Below are positions 16,035 to 24,284 of a DNA stretch of 64,000 nucleotides, in pieces (the stretch's first letter is position 1; each line of letters starts with the position of its first letter). A program made the position numbers and the translations under genes. The notes beneath the pieces were generated by a model that was given only the letters and a program-made list of their open reading frames with translations, searched no databases and was not told where the DNA came from. Origin of the DNA: CAYOZN01 sp964408455 (GTDB lineage: Bacteria; Planctomycetota; Phycisphaerae; UBA1845; UTPLA1). Where the stretch lies: the NCBI GenBank assembly GCA_964408455.1, contig CAYOZN010000024.1:1-64000 (forward strand), given 5' to 3'.

Positions 16035-18245
16035 ATGCACATGCACGCCTTCCGCACCCGGTGGTGCGGCGCCACGCGGCTGTATTTGGCCGCCGGGCTT
16101 GTTCTCATCGCTCCCCTACCAACGGTCGGCCAGACGCCGGGGGCGACTTCGCAGCCGGCCGCAACGCAGCCCGGCACATCGTCCGGGCAAACGCCCGCCA
16201 AACTCGACCACAAGACGCTGCTGGAATTGGCCAGCCGCGAGCCGATCTACACGCCCAAACTCAAAGCGCACGACGGCGCCGAGCTCAGCGACGCACAGCA
16301 GGCGGAGTTGAAGACAGCCGAGGAAAAAATGGCCTCGGCCGACAAGGCGCGGGAAGCCGGCAAGTGGGCCGACGCGGCACCGGCGGCGCAGGAAGCCGCC
16401 GGGATGCGAAGCCGGGTTCTGGGTGATCAACACCATCTCACCATCACCGCCGATGTCGCCTCGCGCATCGCGCGGCAGGTCGCGGGGTTGTCGCCGGAGG
16501 CACAGGCCAGGTACGCAAGCGGCATCGAGGCACGGGCCAAAGCACGCTCCCTGGAGGACGACGGGCGTTATGAAGATGCCCTGAAGGAGGCGCAGAAGAG
16601 CATCGACGAACTAAAGGCCCAGCTCGGCGACGACCACATTGACGTGGCCGCCGGCGAGCTTCGCAAGGGCAGCATCCTGATCGATCTCAGCCGTTTCGAC
16701 GAATCGAACGCGGCGCTGAGCAAGGCGCAGCCGGTCTTCGAGAAGACGTACGGAGAGATCCACCCGGAGACGGCCCTGCTGTACGATCGCATCGGCTGGT
16801 TGCGCATCTACCAGACATCGCGCGGGGCGGGCGACACGCGGCCGCTGTTGCAGGAGGCGGTTCAGTTTCTTTCGAAGGCGGTGCGCGGCCTTCAGCTCAC
16901 GGTCGGCGAAACGCAGGAAACGGCCGAATCGCTGGACAATTTGGGCACGGCCCTGCTCTATCTCGGCAAGGCGAACGAGTCGGTGCACATGAAGCTGCGC
17001 GCACTGTTCATTCGCGAGACGCTGCTGGGGCCCCGCCACAAGGACACGGCGGTGTCACTCAGCAATATTGCCTGGGTCTATGCCCGCATCAACAATTTGG
17101 AAGAGGCCATCCCCCTGCGGGAGCGCGCGCTCGCGATCTTCGACGCGGTGCTGCCCAAGTCGCATCCGTATCCATATCTCGTGCGCAACGATCTGGCCAC
17201 CGACTACCTGACCATGCGACAGCCGGAAAAGGCGGTCGAGCTGCTGGAGAATGCGCCGCCGGAAGATGCCGGCCGCGTGGATGCGCTCGACATGGGCGCG
17301 ATGATGCGGAAGAAGATCCTCGGCGATGCGCTATTGCGCACCGGCCGGATCGAAGACGCACGCAAGGCGCTGGCCGAGGTGTATGAACTGGCGGTGCGCA
17401 GCCACAACAACGGTGCATCGGATACGGCCTCGAACGTGCTCACGCGGCTGATCGCCAGCTATCAGTATGCCCGCATGTACGACGACATGTGCCGGCCGAT
17501 GGAAACGCAGGTCCAATGGGACGACGCGCGGCGCGGCGACAGCGACACGCCGGCCGATGTCCAGCGTGCCGTTCGTGCGGCATCGGTGCTTCGCGAAGTC
17601 GGCCGGCCGGCCGATGCCCAGGCGCTACTGGAGCCGGTGATCCGACGCGCGCGCCAGCTCGGCGAACCGGCGACGGTGGACCTGGTGGGCGCGCTGATCC
17701 AGCAGGCCCGCGTTCACGAGGTGCTGCGCGACGTAAAGACCGCGATCCGGTTCGCCGACGACGCCGCCCGCGTGGCCGAGGCCCGTTTCGGCCGGCAATC
17801 CGGACTGACGGCATTCGCCATGGTGTGGCTGGGACGCATGAATTCGGTCAATCAGCAATATGAGTTGGCGGAGTTCTCGCTGAACGACGCAATGGCCATC
17901 CTGGAAGGACTGAAGAGCGAAGACGCCAGCGCGCGGCTTCAGATCCTGCAACAGCAGGCCGAACACTATCTTCGCAAGGACGACAAAGCCAGGGCGGAGA
18001 CGCTATTCCGCGAAGGGCTCGCCATCTGCCGCGAGGCCGAAGTCATGATCAAGGATGCCTACGTCGATGCCTCGACGGCCGCCATGCTTCGCGGGCTGGT
18101 GCAGGCGACCGAGGGCGCGGCATCGGACCAGTCGTCGCAGCGATCGGAATGGCAGAAGGAACTGCGAAGCCGGCTGGAGAAGCTGAAGAAGGCCCACGCG
18201 CTTTCCGCCGAGGAAAAGGCCTGGCTGGCCGACATGGCGTCCTGA
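16035..18245 (+). CDS. Exported TPR-repeat protein
   Basis: The 736-residue protein begins with a signal sequence (about residues 1-34, ending TVGQ), then a Gln/Thr/Pro-rich linker. From about residue 100 it is a long series of helix pairs of the tetratricopeptide/kinesin-light-chain type: repeats such as ETAESLDNLGTALLYLGKAN and DTAVSLSNIAWVYARINNLE are clear. Such proteins are scaffolds for protein-protein contact. The ATG has GGAGG upstream. It stands alone, converging on the macro-domain gene. The partner is unknown. Confidence 0.82.
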   Translation: MHMHAFRTRWCGATRLYLAAGLVLIAPLPTVGQTPGATSQPAATQPGTSSGQTPAKLDHKTLLELASREPIYTPKLKAHDGAELSDAQQAELKTAEEKMASADKAREAGKWADAAPAAQEAAGMRSRVLGDQHHLTITADVASRIARQVAGLSPEAQARYASGIEARAKARSLEDDGRYEDALKEAQKSIDELKAQLGDDHIDVAAGELRKGSILIDLSRFDESNAALSKAQPVFEKTYGEIHPETALLYDRIGWLRIYQTSRGAGDTRPLLQEAVQFLSKAVRGLQLTVGETQETAESLDNLGTALLYLGKANESVHMKLRALFIRETLLGPRHKDTAVSLSNIAWVYARINNLEEAIPLRERALAIFDAVLPKSHPYPYLVRNDLATDYLTMRQPEKAVELLENAPPEDAGRVDALDMGAMMRKKILGDALLRTGRIEDARKALAEVYELAVRSHNNGASDTASNVLTRLIASYQYARMYDDMCRPMETQVQWDDARRGDSDTPADVQRAVRAASVLREVGRPADAQALLEPVIRRARQLGEPATVDLVGALIQQARVHEVLRDVKTAIRFADDAARVAEARFGRQSGLTAFAMVWLGRMNSVNQQYELAEFSLNDAMAILEGLKSEDASARLQILQQQAEHYLRKDDKARAETLFREGLAICREAEVMIKDAYVDASTAAMLRGLVQATEGAASDQSSQRSEWQKELRSRLEKLKKAHALSAEEKAWLADMAS

Positions 18246-18262
18246 TATCGGCGACGGGACCG

Positions 18263-18793
18263 TCAGCGCTGCCGCAGCACCTCCGCCGCATTGCGCCACG
18301 TCCGCAACGCTTCGTCGCTGAACAGGCAGAATATCACGCGATCAAGTCCGGCGTTCTGTTCCAGCCACTCGACCGCCGCACATAGAGCCACTTCTGCGGC
18401 ATCGTGCATGGGATAGCCGTATACCCCGCAACTGATCGCCGGAAAGGCAATCGACTTTACGCCCTGACGCTGGGCAAGGTCCAGCGCCGACACGTGGCAC
18501 GCGCGCAGCAGCGCCGGTTCGCCGGATCGCCCATCGCGATAGACCGGACCGACGGTGTGGATGACGTGCCGTGCCGGAAGATCGTATCCCCCGGTGATGC
18601 GCGACTCGCCGGTTGGACAGCCGCCAAGGGTGCGACACTCGGCGAGCAGACGCGGGCCGGCCGCCCTGTGGATGGCGCCATCCACCCCGCCGCCGCCCAG
18701 CAGGCTGCTGTTGGCGGCGTTGACGATCGCGTCGCAACTGAGCTTTGTAATATCGCCCGAGATGAGTTCGATCTGGTGCCACCCGCCTGGCAT
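18263..18793 (-). CDS. Macro-domain ADP-ribose hydrolase/deacetylase-like protein
   Basis: The protein is a single macro domain of 176 residues. The ADP-ribose pocket motifs are present: DAIVNAANSSLLGGGGVDGAIH, then AFPAISCGVYGYP. These match O-acetyl-ADP-ribose deacetylase or mono-ADP-ribosyl hydrolase enzymes. The ATG at 18793 follows GGGAGA and starts just before the first strand (HQIELISGDIT); a longer in-frame start lacks support. It converges with the TPR gene at an 18-nt gap. Confidence 0.92.
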   Translation of the reverse strand: MPGGWHQIELISGDITKLSCDAIVNAANSSLLGGGGVDGAIHRAAGPRLLAECRTLGGCPTGESRITGGYDLPARHVIHTVGPVYRDGRSGEPALLRACHVSALDLAQRQGVKSIAFPAISCGVYGYPMHDAAEVALCAAVEWLEQNAGLDRVIFCLFSDEALRTWRNAAEVLRQR

Positions 18794-18865
18794 GCCCGGT
18801 CTCCCGGCTCCCGATTCGCACTGGCGCCGCGACGTCGGCGACACCGCTTCAGAGCAAGGGTCGAA

Positions 18866-19867
18866 TCAGGGAATGAGGAACGTGTCGCTCCGCTCGGGCT
18901 TCTCGGTGCCGGTGTAGTGGTCATCGGGAATGCCTTCGATGCGGTAGATGTCGTCGGCGCCGCCGTCGAGCCGCGGCGTGGTGAGGAACTGCACGCTGAA
19001 ATCGGCCCCGAGGACATTCTGCCCGGAGAAGCCGTGGCTGGGAGAATTCAACTTCAACGGCGAAACGCGGCGGAGCTGGCGCTGCTCGTCGACGAGCGGA
19101 TTCAGGTCGGCCATCAGCGGCTTGTCGCCGGCAAAGGCATCGCCGCCCCATGGAAAGTTGGTGGAGAAGCTGTTGTTGCGAAAATCCGGAAAGTCGTGGA
19201 ACGCCGACAGATCGCGTTCGGACAGCGGCAAATCGCCCTCGCGGGCCGGGCAGATGAACGCGGAGCCGGGCACGAATCCATCGCGAACCAGACGGAAGGG
19301 AATGCGCGTGTTCTGGACGACGCGCTGGCCATTTTCGACGCGGACCCAGGTGCCATCGGCCGGGCCCTGCTGGAGCTTCAACGGGCCGGCGGCCTCCACG
19401 TAGCTGGCGATTCCGGGGCCGACCATGCGCATGTTGTCTGCGCAGGCGGCACGCTTTGCCTGAGAGCGGGCGTGCCGATAGCCCGGCACCGCGACGCCGA
19501 CGAAGAGGAGAATGACCGCGGCAAGGCCGGCCAGCTCCCGCACGGTGGTGAGGGCTCCGCCGCGGGTGCGCACGTCCTGTGCACTGGGCAGTGCGCCGCC
19601 GGCCGGGAAGGGAATGGTGCGGCCCGTCGCGGCGGCGCCGGCGACGGCGGCCAAAATGCGATCCTCGAGACCGCCCGGGCACTCGGCGACGTCGCCATTC
19701 AGCGGGGCCAGAAGGCGATCCAGACCGCGACAAAGCTCGATGCGTTGAGCCTCGTCCACGGAGGCTTCCACGCGATCGCGCTCGGCGGCCTCGAGCAGGC
19801 CAAGCCGATAGCCGAGCAAGTCGGGCGAATCGTTGTGCAAACGTTGTTCTGAGTCCATGCGATCCAT
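18866..19867 (-). CDS. Probable anti-sigma protein joined to a pseudopilin-like periplasmic part
   Basis: Residues 1-100 are soluble and helical, like cytosolic anti-sigma domains of planctomycetes but without a clear zinc motif. A membrane segment at about 111-129 is followed by YRHARSQAKRAACADNMRMVG, which closely resembles the start of DUF1559/type II-secretion-like pilin proteins. The rest is a periplasmic domain. It lies 71 nt downstream of an ECF sigma gene on the same strand, which supports the anti-sigma role. Both the ATG at 19867 and the one at 19858 are possible starts. The role is inferred from context. Confidence 0.65.
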   Translation of the reverse strand: MDRMDSEQRLHNDSPDLLGYRLGLLEAAERDRVEASVDEAQRIELCRGLDRLLAPLNGDVAECPGGLEDRILAAVAGAAATGRTIPFPAGGALPSAQDVRTRGGALTTVRELAGLAAVILLFVGVAVPGYRHARSQAKRAACADNMRMVGPGIASYVEAAGPLKLQQGPADGTWVRVENGQRVVQNTRIPFRLVRDGFVPGSAFICPAREGDLPLSERDLSAFHDFPDFRNNSFSTNFPWGGDAFAGDKPLMADLNPLVDEQRQLRRVSPLKLNSPSHGFSGQNVLGADFSVQFLTTPRLDGGADDIYRIEGIPDDHYTGTEKPERSDTFLIP

Positions 19868-19938
19868 CGTTCAATCGCCGCGACCGTTCGGCGCGGCTGT
19901 CCGTCTTTCCCACTCTGAGGCGCCGCGGTTGGCGCCGA

Positions 19939-20601
19939 TCACCCGTTTTTGCGCGAGTCGCTGCGGCGATTTCGCTGCTGGGCTTCGTGCCGCCGCTCGG
20001 TCTCGCGTTGCCAGGCATTCGCAAAGTGGGACACGGCCGCATGCAATCGGCTCTTCACCGTCCCCAAGGGGATGCCCAGAATATCCGCGATTTCCTTGTA
20101 CGGAAACCGCTGGTAGTAACCCAGCTCCAATACTTCGCGAAGATGAGCGGGCATCTTGTCGACGATGCCGCGGACAATCTGCCGCTCTTCGTCGGTTTCA
20201 AGGCTGGCGCTCGGGGACTGCGACGTATCCGGCAACATGTCCAGATACGTCATCTGTCCGTCGTCACCAGTCGCCGACGCACCCGGCGCAAGCGACACCT
20301 CCTTCTTCCGTGCTTTTCCCCGAAGATGATCGCGCGCCTTGTTGGCGGCGATGGTAAACAACCATGGGCGAAACCGGCGGGACGCGTCGAAGCCCTCGGC
20401 AGACTGATGCACCTGGACGAATGTCTCCTGCACCACGTCCTCCGCGGCCGCCGTGTTGCGAACAAACCGGGCGACGAACTGAAACAGGTCCCGGCTGTAA
20501 CGACGCACGAGCAGCGCAAAGGCGGCTTCGGAGCCCGCCAGGAAGTCCGCGAGCACCTGCTCGTCGGAGGGTTCTCGTTCGCCTTCCGGGCGGTGATCCA
20601 C
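19939..20601 (-). CDS. ECF RNA polymerase sigma factor
   Basis: The 220-residue protein has sigma region 2 (FALLVRRYSRDLFQFVARFV, then DVVQETFVQVH and FRPWLFTIAANKARDHLR) and region 4 (MPAHLREVLELGYYQRFPYKEIADILGIPLGTVKSRLH). It would direct RNA polymerase to stress or envelope genes under control of the anti-sigma gene downstream. GTG at 20601 with GAGAGG 6 nt upstream is preferred over a start at 20703 whose extra residues do not match sigma factors. Confidence 0.92.
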   Translation of the reverse strand: MDHRPEGEREPSDEQVLADFLAGSEAAFALLVRRYSRDLFQFVARFVRNTAAAEDVVQETFVQVHQSAEGFDASRRFRPWLFTIAANKARDHLRGKARKKEVSLAPGASATGDDGQMTYLDMLPDTSQSPSASLETDEERQIVRGIVDKMPAHLREVLELGYYQRFPYKEIADILGIPLGTVKSRLHAAVSHFANAWQRETERRHEAQQRNRRSDSRKNG

Positions 20602-20733
20602 GCCTAACCTCTCGTTGTTACGAGCCGCCAAGGGCGCCGGTTCGCGTAAACATTTCACAGTCCCGCCTTGTCGATCCAATGCCCAAATGCCTGCGATCAG
20701 CACAGACTATCCCGGTGCTGGGGCAATTTACCC

Positions 20734-20762
20734 TTGACACCCCAACCGGTCAAAAGTAATGT
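20734..20762 (+). promoter_or_regulatory. Strong sigma70 promoter ahead of the sigma54 activator gene
   Basis: A consensus TTGACA (20734-20739) stands 17 nt before TAATGT (20757-20762). The predicted transcript begins near 20770 and has a leader of about 110-125 nt before the activator gene. This is the best-matching -35/-10 pair I found in the window. Confidence 0.65.
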
Positions 20763-20894
20763 TCAGAACGTAAGTTAGGGCACAATTGGTCCATGGATCG
20801 ATTATATTTCCCCACATTCAGACTCGCTTTTCCGGACGCTCGTTGGGGACTTTTTACCCTCATCTGACCTCCGTTCGTGCCCGCCTCGCAAGCC

Positions 20895-22403
20895 ATGAGC
20901 GAATTTCAATCCTATCGCGGATTATCGCCCCGCATGATGACGGCCCTGGTTGAGGCCTCCGCCGCCATCACCGCCTCGCTCAACATGGCGGATGTCCTCC
21001 AGGCGATCGCCCAGACGGCGGCGGTCGTGCTGCGGTCGGAGGCCTCCAGCGTCCTGATGCTGGACAAGCGGCGCAACAAGCTGACTTTCCGGGCGGCAGT
21101 CGGCGACCGGGGCCCGGCCCTGATCGGCGAGGAATTCGACGCCAATCTCGGCATCGCCGGGCAGGTCATCGAGACCGGCAAGCCGGTGATCGTGTCGGAT
21201 GTACGTCAGAACCCCACGTTCTTCCGCGGCATCGACGCGAAGAGCAGCTTTCAGACGCGCGGGCTGATCGCAGCGCCGCTGGTCTGGAAGAGCGAGGTCA
21301 TCGGCGTCGTCGAGGTGCTCAACAAGATCGGCGGCGGCGGGTACGACGACGACGATCTGACGCTTCTCCAGGTGTTTGCCAATCTGGCGGCGAGCGGCGC
21401 ACACAACGCCGTCGAGCACGAAACGGTGGTTCGCGAGAACCGTGGCCTGCGCGAGAGCCTGCGGCAACGCTCTCCCATGATCGGCAATTCGCCATCGCTT
21501 CGACAAGTGATGGACATGGTGAATCGCGTGGCGGGCAGCAACGCGACGGTGCTGCTGCTCGGCGAGACGGGCACGGGCAAGGAAGTCACCGCACGGGCGA
21601 TTCACAGCGCCAGCCCGCGTTGCGAGAAGGCGTTCATTGCGATCAACTGTGCTGCCCTGCCGGAGACGCTGCTGGAGAGCGAGCTGTTCGGCCACGAGAA
21701 GGGCGCCTTCACCGGAGCGCATACCGACAAGATGGGCCGCTTCGAGCTGGCCGACGGGGGCTCGTTGTTCCTCGACGAGATCGGCGATATTTCGCAGAGC
21801 ACGCAAGTCAAGCTGCTGCGCGTCCTCCAGGAAAAGGAGTTCGTGCGCGTCGGCGGTACGCGGACGATTTCGACTGACGTCCGCATCATCGCCGCGACCA
21901 ATCGCGATCTGCGCCAGGCCATGGAGAAGGGGCAGTTTCGCGAAGATCTGTACTATCGACTCAACGTGTTCCCCATCCAGTTGCCGCCACTGCGGCAACG
22001 TCGCGAGGACATCCCCCTGCTGGTCGATCACTTCGTGAAGCTGTCGGCGACGGCGCTCGGGTGCCTCGTGCCTGCCGTGAGCGACGAGGCGATGGCTCTG
22101 CTCACGGGGTATTCGTGGCCCGGCAACATCCGCGAATTGCAGAATATCATCGAGCGCTCTGTGCTGCTGGCCGACGGCAACCTGCTGACGGCCGCCCATC
22201 TGCCGCGCGAGATTGCCGGCGACGACGTCATTCAGGAGACGGCGAAGTCGGAAAGCAGCCTCTGGGGCTACGAAAAGGCGATGATCATCAAGGCCCTGCG
22301 CGAGAATGGCTGGAACCAGTCCAAGGCGGCCCGCGTCCTGGGCATCAGCCGCGACAACCTTCGCTATCGCGTCAAGAAGTACAACATCGACAAGGGCGTT
22401 TGA
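20895..22403 (+). CDS. Sigma54-dependent transcriptional activator with GAF sensor
   Basis: The protein has an N-terminal GAF domain (about residues 12-170), a sigma54-activator AAA+ ATPase (about 195-425) with Walker A GETGTGKE (about 223-230), sigma54-contact loop GAFTGA (about 270-275) and Walker B LFLDEIGD, and a Fis-type helix-turn-helix at the end (NQSKAARVLGISRDNLRYRVKKY). It remodels sigma54 RNA polymerase upon a signal sensed by GAF. ATG at 20895 is taken; GTG at 20877 is an alternative, and neither has a clear Shine-Dalgarno site. No sigma54 gene is in the window. Confidence 0.93.
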   Translation: MSEFQSYRGLSPRMMTALVEASAAITASLNMADVLQAIAQTAAVVLRSEASSVLMLDKRRNKLTFRAAVGDRGPALIGEEFDANLGIAGQVIETGKPVIVSDVRQNPTFFRGIDAKSSFQTRGLIAAPLVWKSEVIGVVEVLNKIGGGGYDDDDLTLLQVFANLAASGAHNAVEHETVVRENRGLRESLRQRSPMIGNSPSLRQVMDMVNRVAGSNATVLLLGETGTGKEVTARAIHSASPRCEKAFIAINCAALPETLLESELFGHEKGAFTGAHTDKMGRFELADGGSLFLDEIGDISQSTQVKLLRVLQEKEFVRVGGTRTISTDVRIIAATNRDLRQAMEKGQFREDLYYRLNVFPIQLPPLRQRREDIPLLVDHFVKLSATALGCLVPAVSDEAMALLTGYSWPGNIRELQNIIERSVLLADGNLLTAAHLPREIAGDDVIQETAKSESSLWGYEKAMIIKALRENGWNQSKAARVLGISRDNLRYRVKKYNIDKGV

Positions 22404-22530
22404 AACCCGATCAGCCGGCCTGCCTGCCGCTGGCCGGCGCCACGCCCTGCTCGATGCACATCCCCTCCGCCCCCCTGCCGATAAAGGATAGACAGGTTTG
22501 CAACGCTGCATCGCCCTGCCGGGAGACAAC

Positions 22531-23520
22531 TTGTCCGCGTTTCTGAATACGCTTCGCTATGCATACCTTCGCCACGTTGTCGCGCCCGCGCTCCGGCTGT
22601 GTGGACCGCGCGCCGCTTGCGCGCTGGCGAATCGGCTGGCCGATGGCGTGTTTCACCTGAAGACGCCGGGGCGTGTCGCGGCGGAAGCGCGCCTCAAGAG
22701 CGTCTATAGAGATGCCCCCTCGGCGGCATCCATCGCGGGGATGGCGGCGGCCCATTACCGCCATCTCGCCCGGTTCTGGATGGAGGCGGCGTTCATCCCC
22801 GGCCGCATGGACCGCGACTGGCGGCGCTGGTGCTCCGTACCCGAGGCCGATCGATGGCATTTGCTCGGCGATCGCACGACACCGCTCGTGGTGGCGACGG
22901 CGTGCCACGGTAACGTCGCCGTCGCCGCGTGCGCGCTGGCCCACATGATCGGCCCGGTACACGTGCTGTACGAGCGCGCTGTGCACCGCGGCCTGGCGGC
23001 ATGGCAGGACCGACTATTCCGACGACCGGGCCTCGTGCCGGTGCATCACATCGACGCAGGCAGCATGCTGCCGCGCGTAATGGAGGAAAAGGGAGTAATC
23101 CTGATCATCGGCGAGCACCACCGCGCCCGGGGCGCGGCGGTGCCCGCGGTGTTTCTCGGCAGGCACATTCGGGCCTATCCGACGATCGGCCGGCTTGCCG
23201 CCTGGTACGACGCCAACGTCGCCATCATGACGTGCATACGCGGCAGCGAGCCGTTTCGCTTTCGGCTGCATTGCCACGACGTGCTCGATGCGTCAGTGGG
23301 TAATGGCGATGCAGCAAACATCACCAGGGAATGTCTTCGGGCACTGGAGCGGGCGGTACTGGAAGCGCCGGAGCAGTATCTCTGGTCGATGCCGAACTGG
23401 CTCGAAAATTCGGCCGGCGCAACGCGGATGCGTGCCCCGCGGACGGATGTTGAAGCAGCCGCACTGCGTGAGACAACGGTGCGCGCGGCTGGGCAGGACT
23501 GGTCGGCCTCGCCCGCTTGA
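22531..23520 (+). CDS. LpxL/HtrB-type lysophospholipid/lipid A acyltransferase homologue
   Basis: The protein fits the lipid A biosynthesis acyltransferase family: an N-terminal membrane-proximal helix FLNTLRYAYLRHVV, VVATACHGNVAVAACALA at the usual HxxxxD/E position, VLYERAVHRGLAAWQDRLF, and IIGEHHRARGAAVPAVFLGR. The catalytic acid after the His is replaced (HGNVAV), so activity is uncertain. TTG at 22531 with GGGAG 5 nt upstream fits the family start; TTG at 22498 is an alternative. It would act at the inner membrane on lipid precursors. Confidence 0.8.
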   Translation: MSAFLNTLRYAYLRHVVAPALRLCGPRAACALANRLADGVFHLKTPGRVAAEARLKSVYRDAPSAASIAGMAAAHYRHLARFWMEAAFIPGRMDRDWRRWCSVPEADRWHLLGDRTTPLVVATACHGNVAVAACALAHMIGPVHVLYERAVHRGLAAWQDRLFRRPGLVPVHHIDAGSMLPRVMEEKGVILIIGEHHRARGAAVPAVFLGRHIRAYPTIGRLAAWYDANVAIMTCIRGSEPFRFRLHCHDVLDASVGNGDAANITRECLRALERAVLEAPEQYLWSMPNWLENSAGATRMRAPRTDVEAAALRETTVRAAGQDWSASPA

Positions 23521-23551
23521 AGCGTGCGTCTCAGGCCGCCGAACAGGTGGC

Positions 23552-23896
23552 CTACTGATACGGGAATCGGATTGGCGTCGTTCCCCAGAACATGTCGAAC
23601 AGGGACGGCGTTTGAATGAAGGTGATCGGCGGGCATACGGCCGGCAGATCGGGCGGATCCAGCTGCGCCGATGCCCACGGCGTGATGCCCAGGACCACCA
23701 GTCCCGCCATGGTAAAGATTCGCGACCAGAGGCGCGGCGGCGGGGTCTCGACCATGCCATCGACCAGTGGCGCCAGATCACCGGACTGGCCACCCGCATC
23801 AAGCGCGGAGAGCGTCGAGCGGCTGCCGTCGGTCGGCGTGATCGGTGCATTCTGGCAGGCGGATTGGTTCGGATTCGCTTCGTTCATATCCCACAT
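23552..23896 (-). CDS. Small hypothetical protein with one hydrophobic segment
   Basis: I do not recognise it. The 114-residue reading from ATG 23896 has a polar, low-complexity N-terminal half, a hydrophobic segment at about residues 60-80 (FTMAGLVVLGITPWASA) ending in an AxA-like site, and a Pro-rich tail ending TPIRFPYQ. An ATG at 23887 is equally possible. No ribosome site is clear. It converges with the acyltransferase gene at 31 nt. Confidence 0.42.
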   Translation of the reverse strand: MWDMNEANPNQSACQNAPITPTDGSRSTLSALDAGGQSGDLAPLVDGMVETPPPRLWSRIFTMAGLVVLGITPWASAQLDPPDLPAVCPPITFIQTPSLFDMFWGTTPIRFPYQ

Positions 23897-24284
23897 AGCG
23901 GCTAATTGCGATCGAATCTGAACCCGCGCGTCGCGGCCGGCGAAGGGTAGCCCCGCCCCGCGCGCCGCGCCGCAATTTCGCGCTTTCGACGCTGCAATTA
24001 TCGGTCCACGCGCGGTGACTTTGGTCAGCACACCCGATAAGATGAGACCCATCGCCGGCATGAAAAGGACTGGTCAAGCGCCCCTCTCTGCGGCAAGATT
24101 CCGCCGAGCGCCGGGTGCTGCGTCGCATCGCCCCGCGCCGATGTCGGCCGCTGCCGTGTAACACCGTTCAAGAGAATCGTGGAATGATACCAGCCTGCCT
24201 CCAGATGTCAGAGGACATGCGATGCGCGCATGCTCCGTGCGGCGGTTTGTGTCCTGCCAACCTGAGAACCCGTAAACCGGAGTC
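23897..24284. other. 388-nt spacer without a recognised gene
   Basis: The segment separates the small hypothetical gene from the first POT gene. Open frames here lack family features or ribosome sites. I see no hairpin with a T-run and no convincing promoter pair. Confidence 0.5.

Noticed and set aside
20922..22529. 535-residue minus-strand open frame
   Set aside because: It is antisense to the sigma54 activator, whose Walker and GAFTGA motifs are clear.
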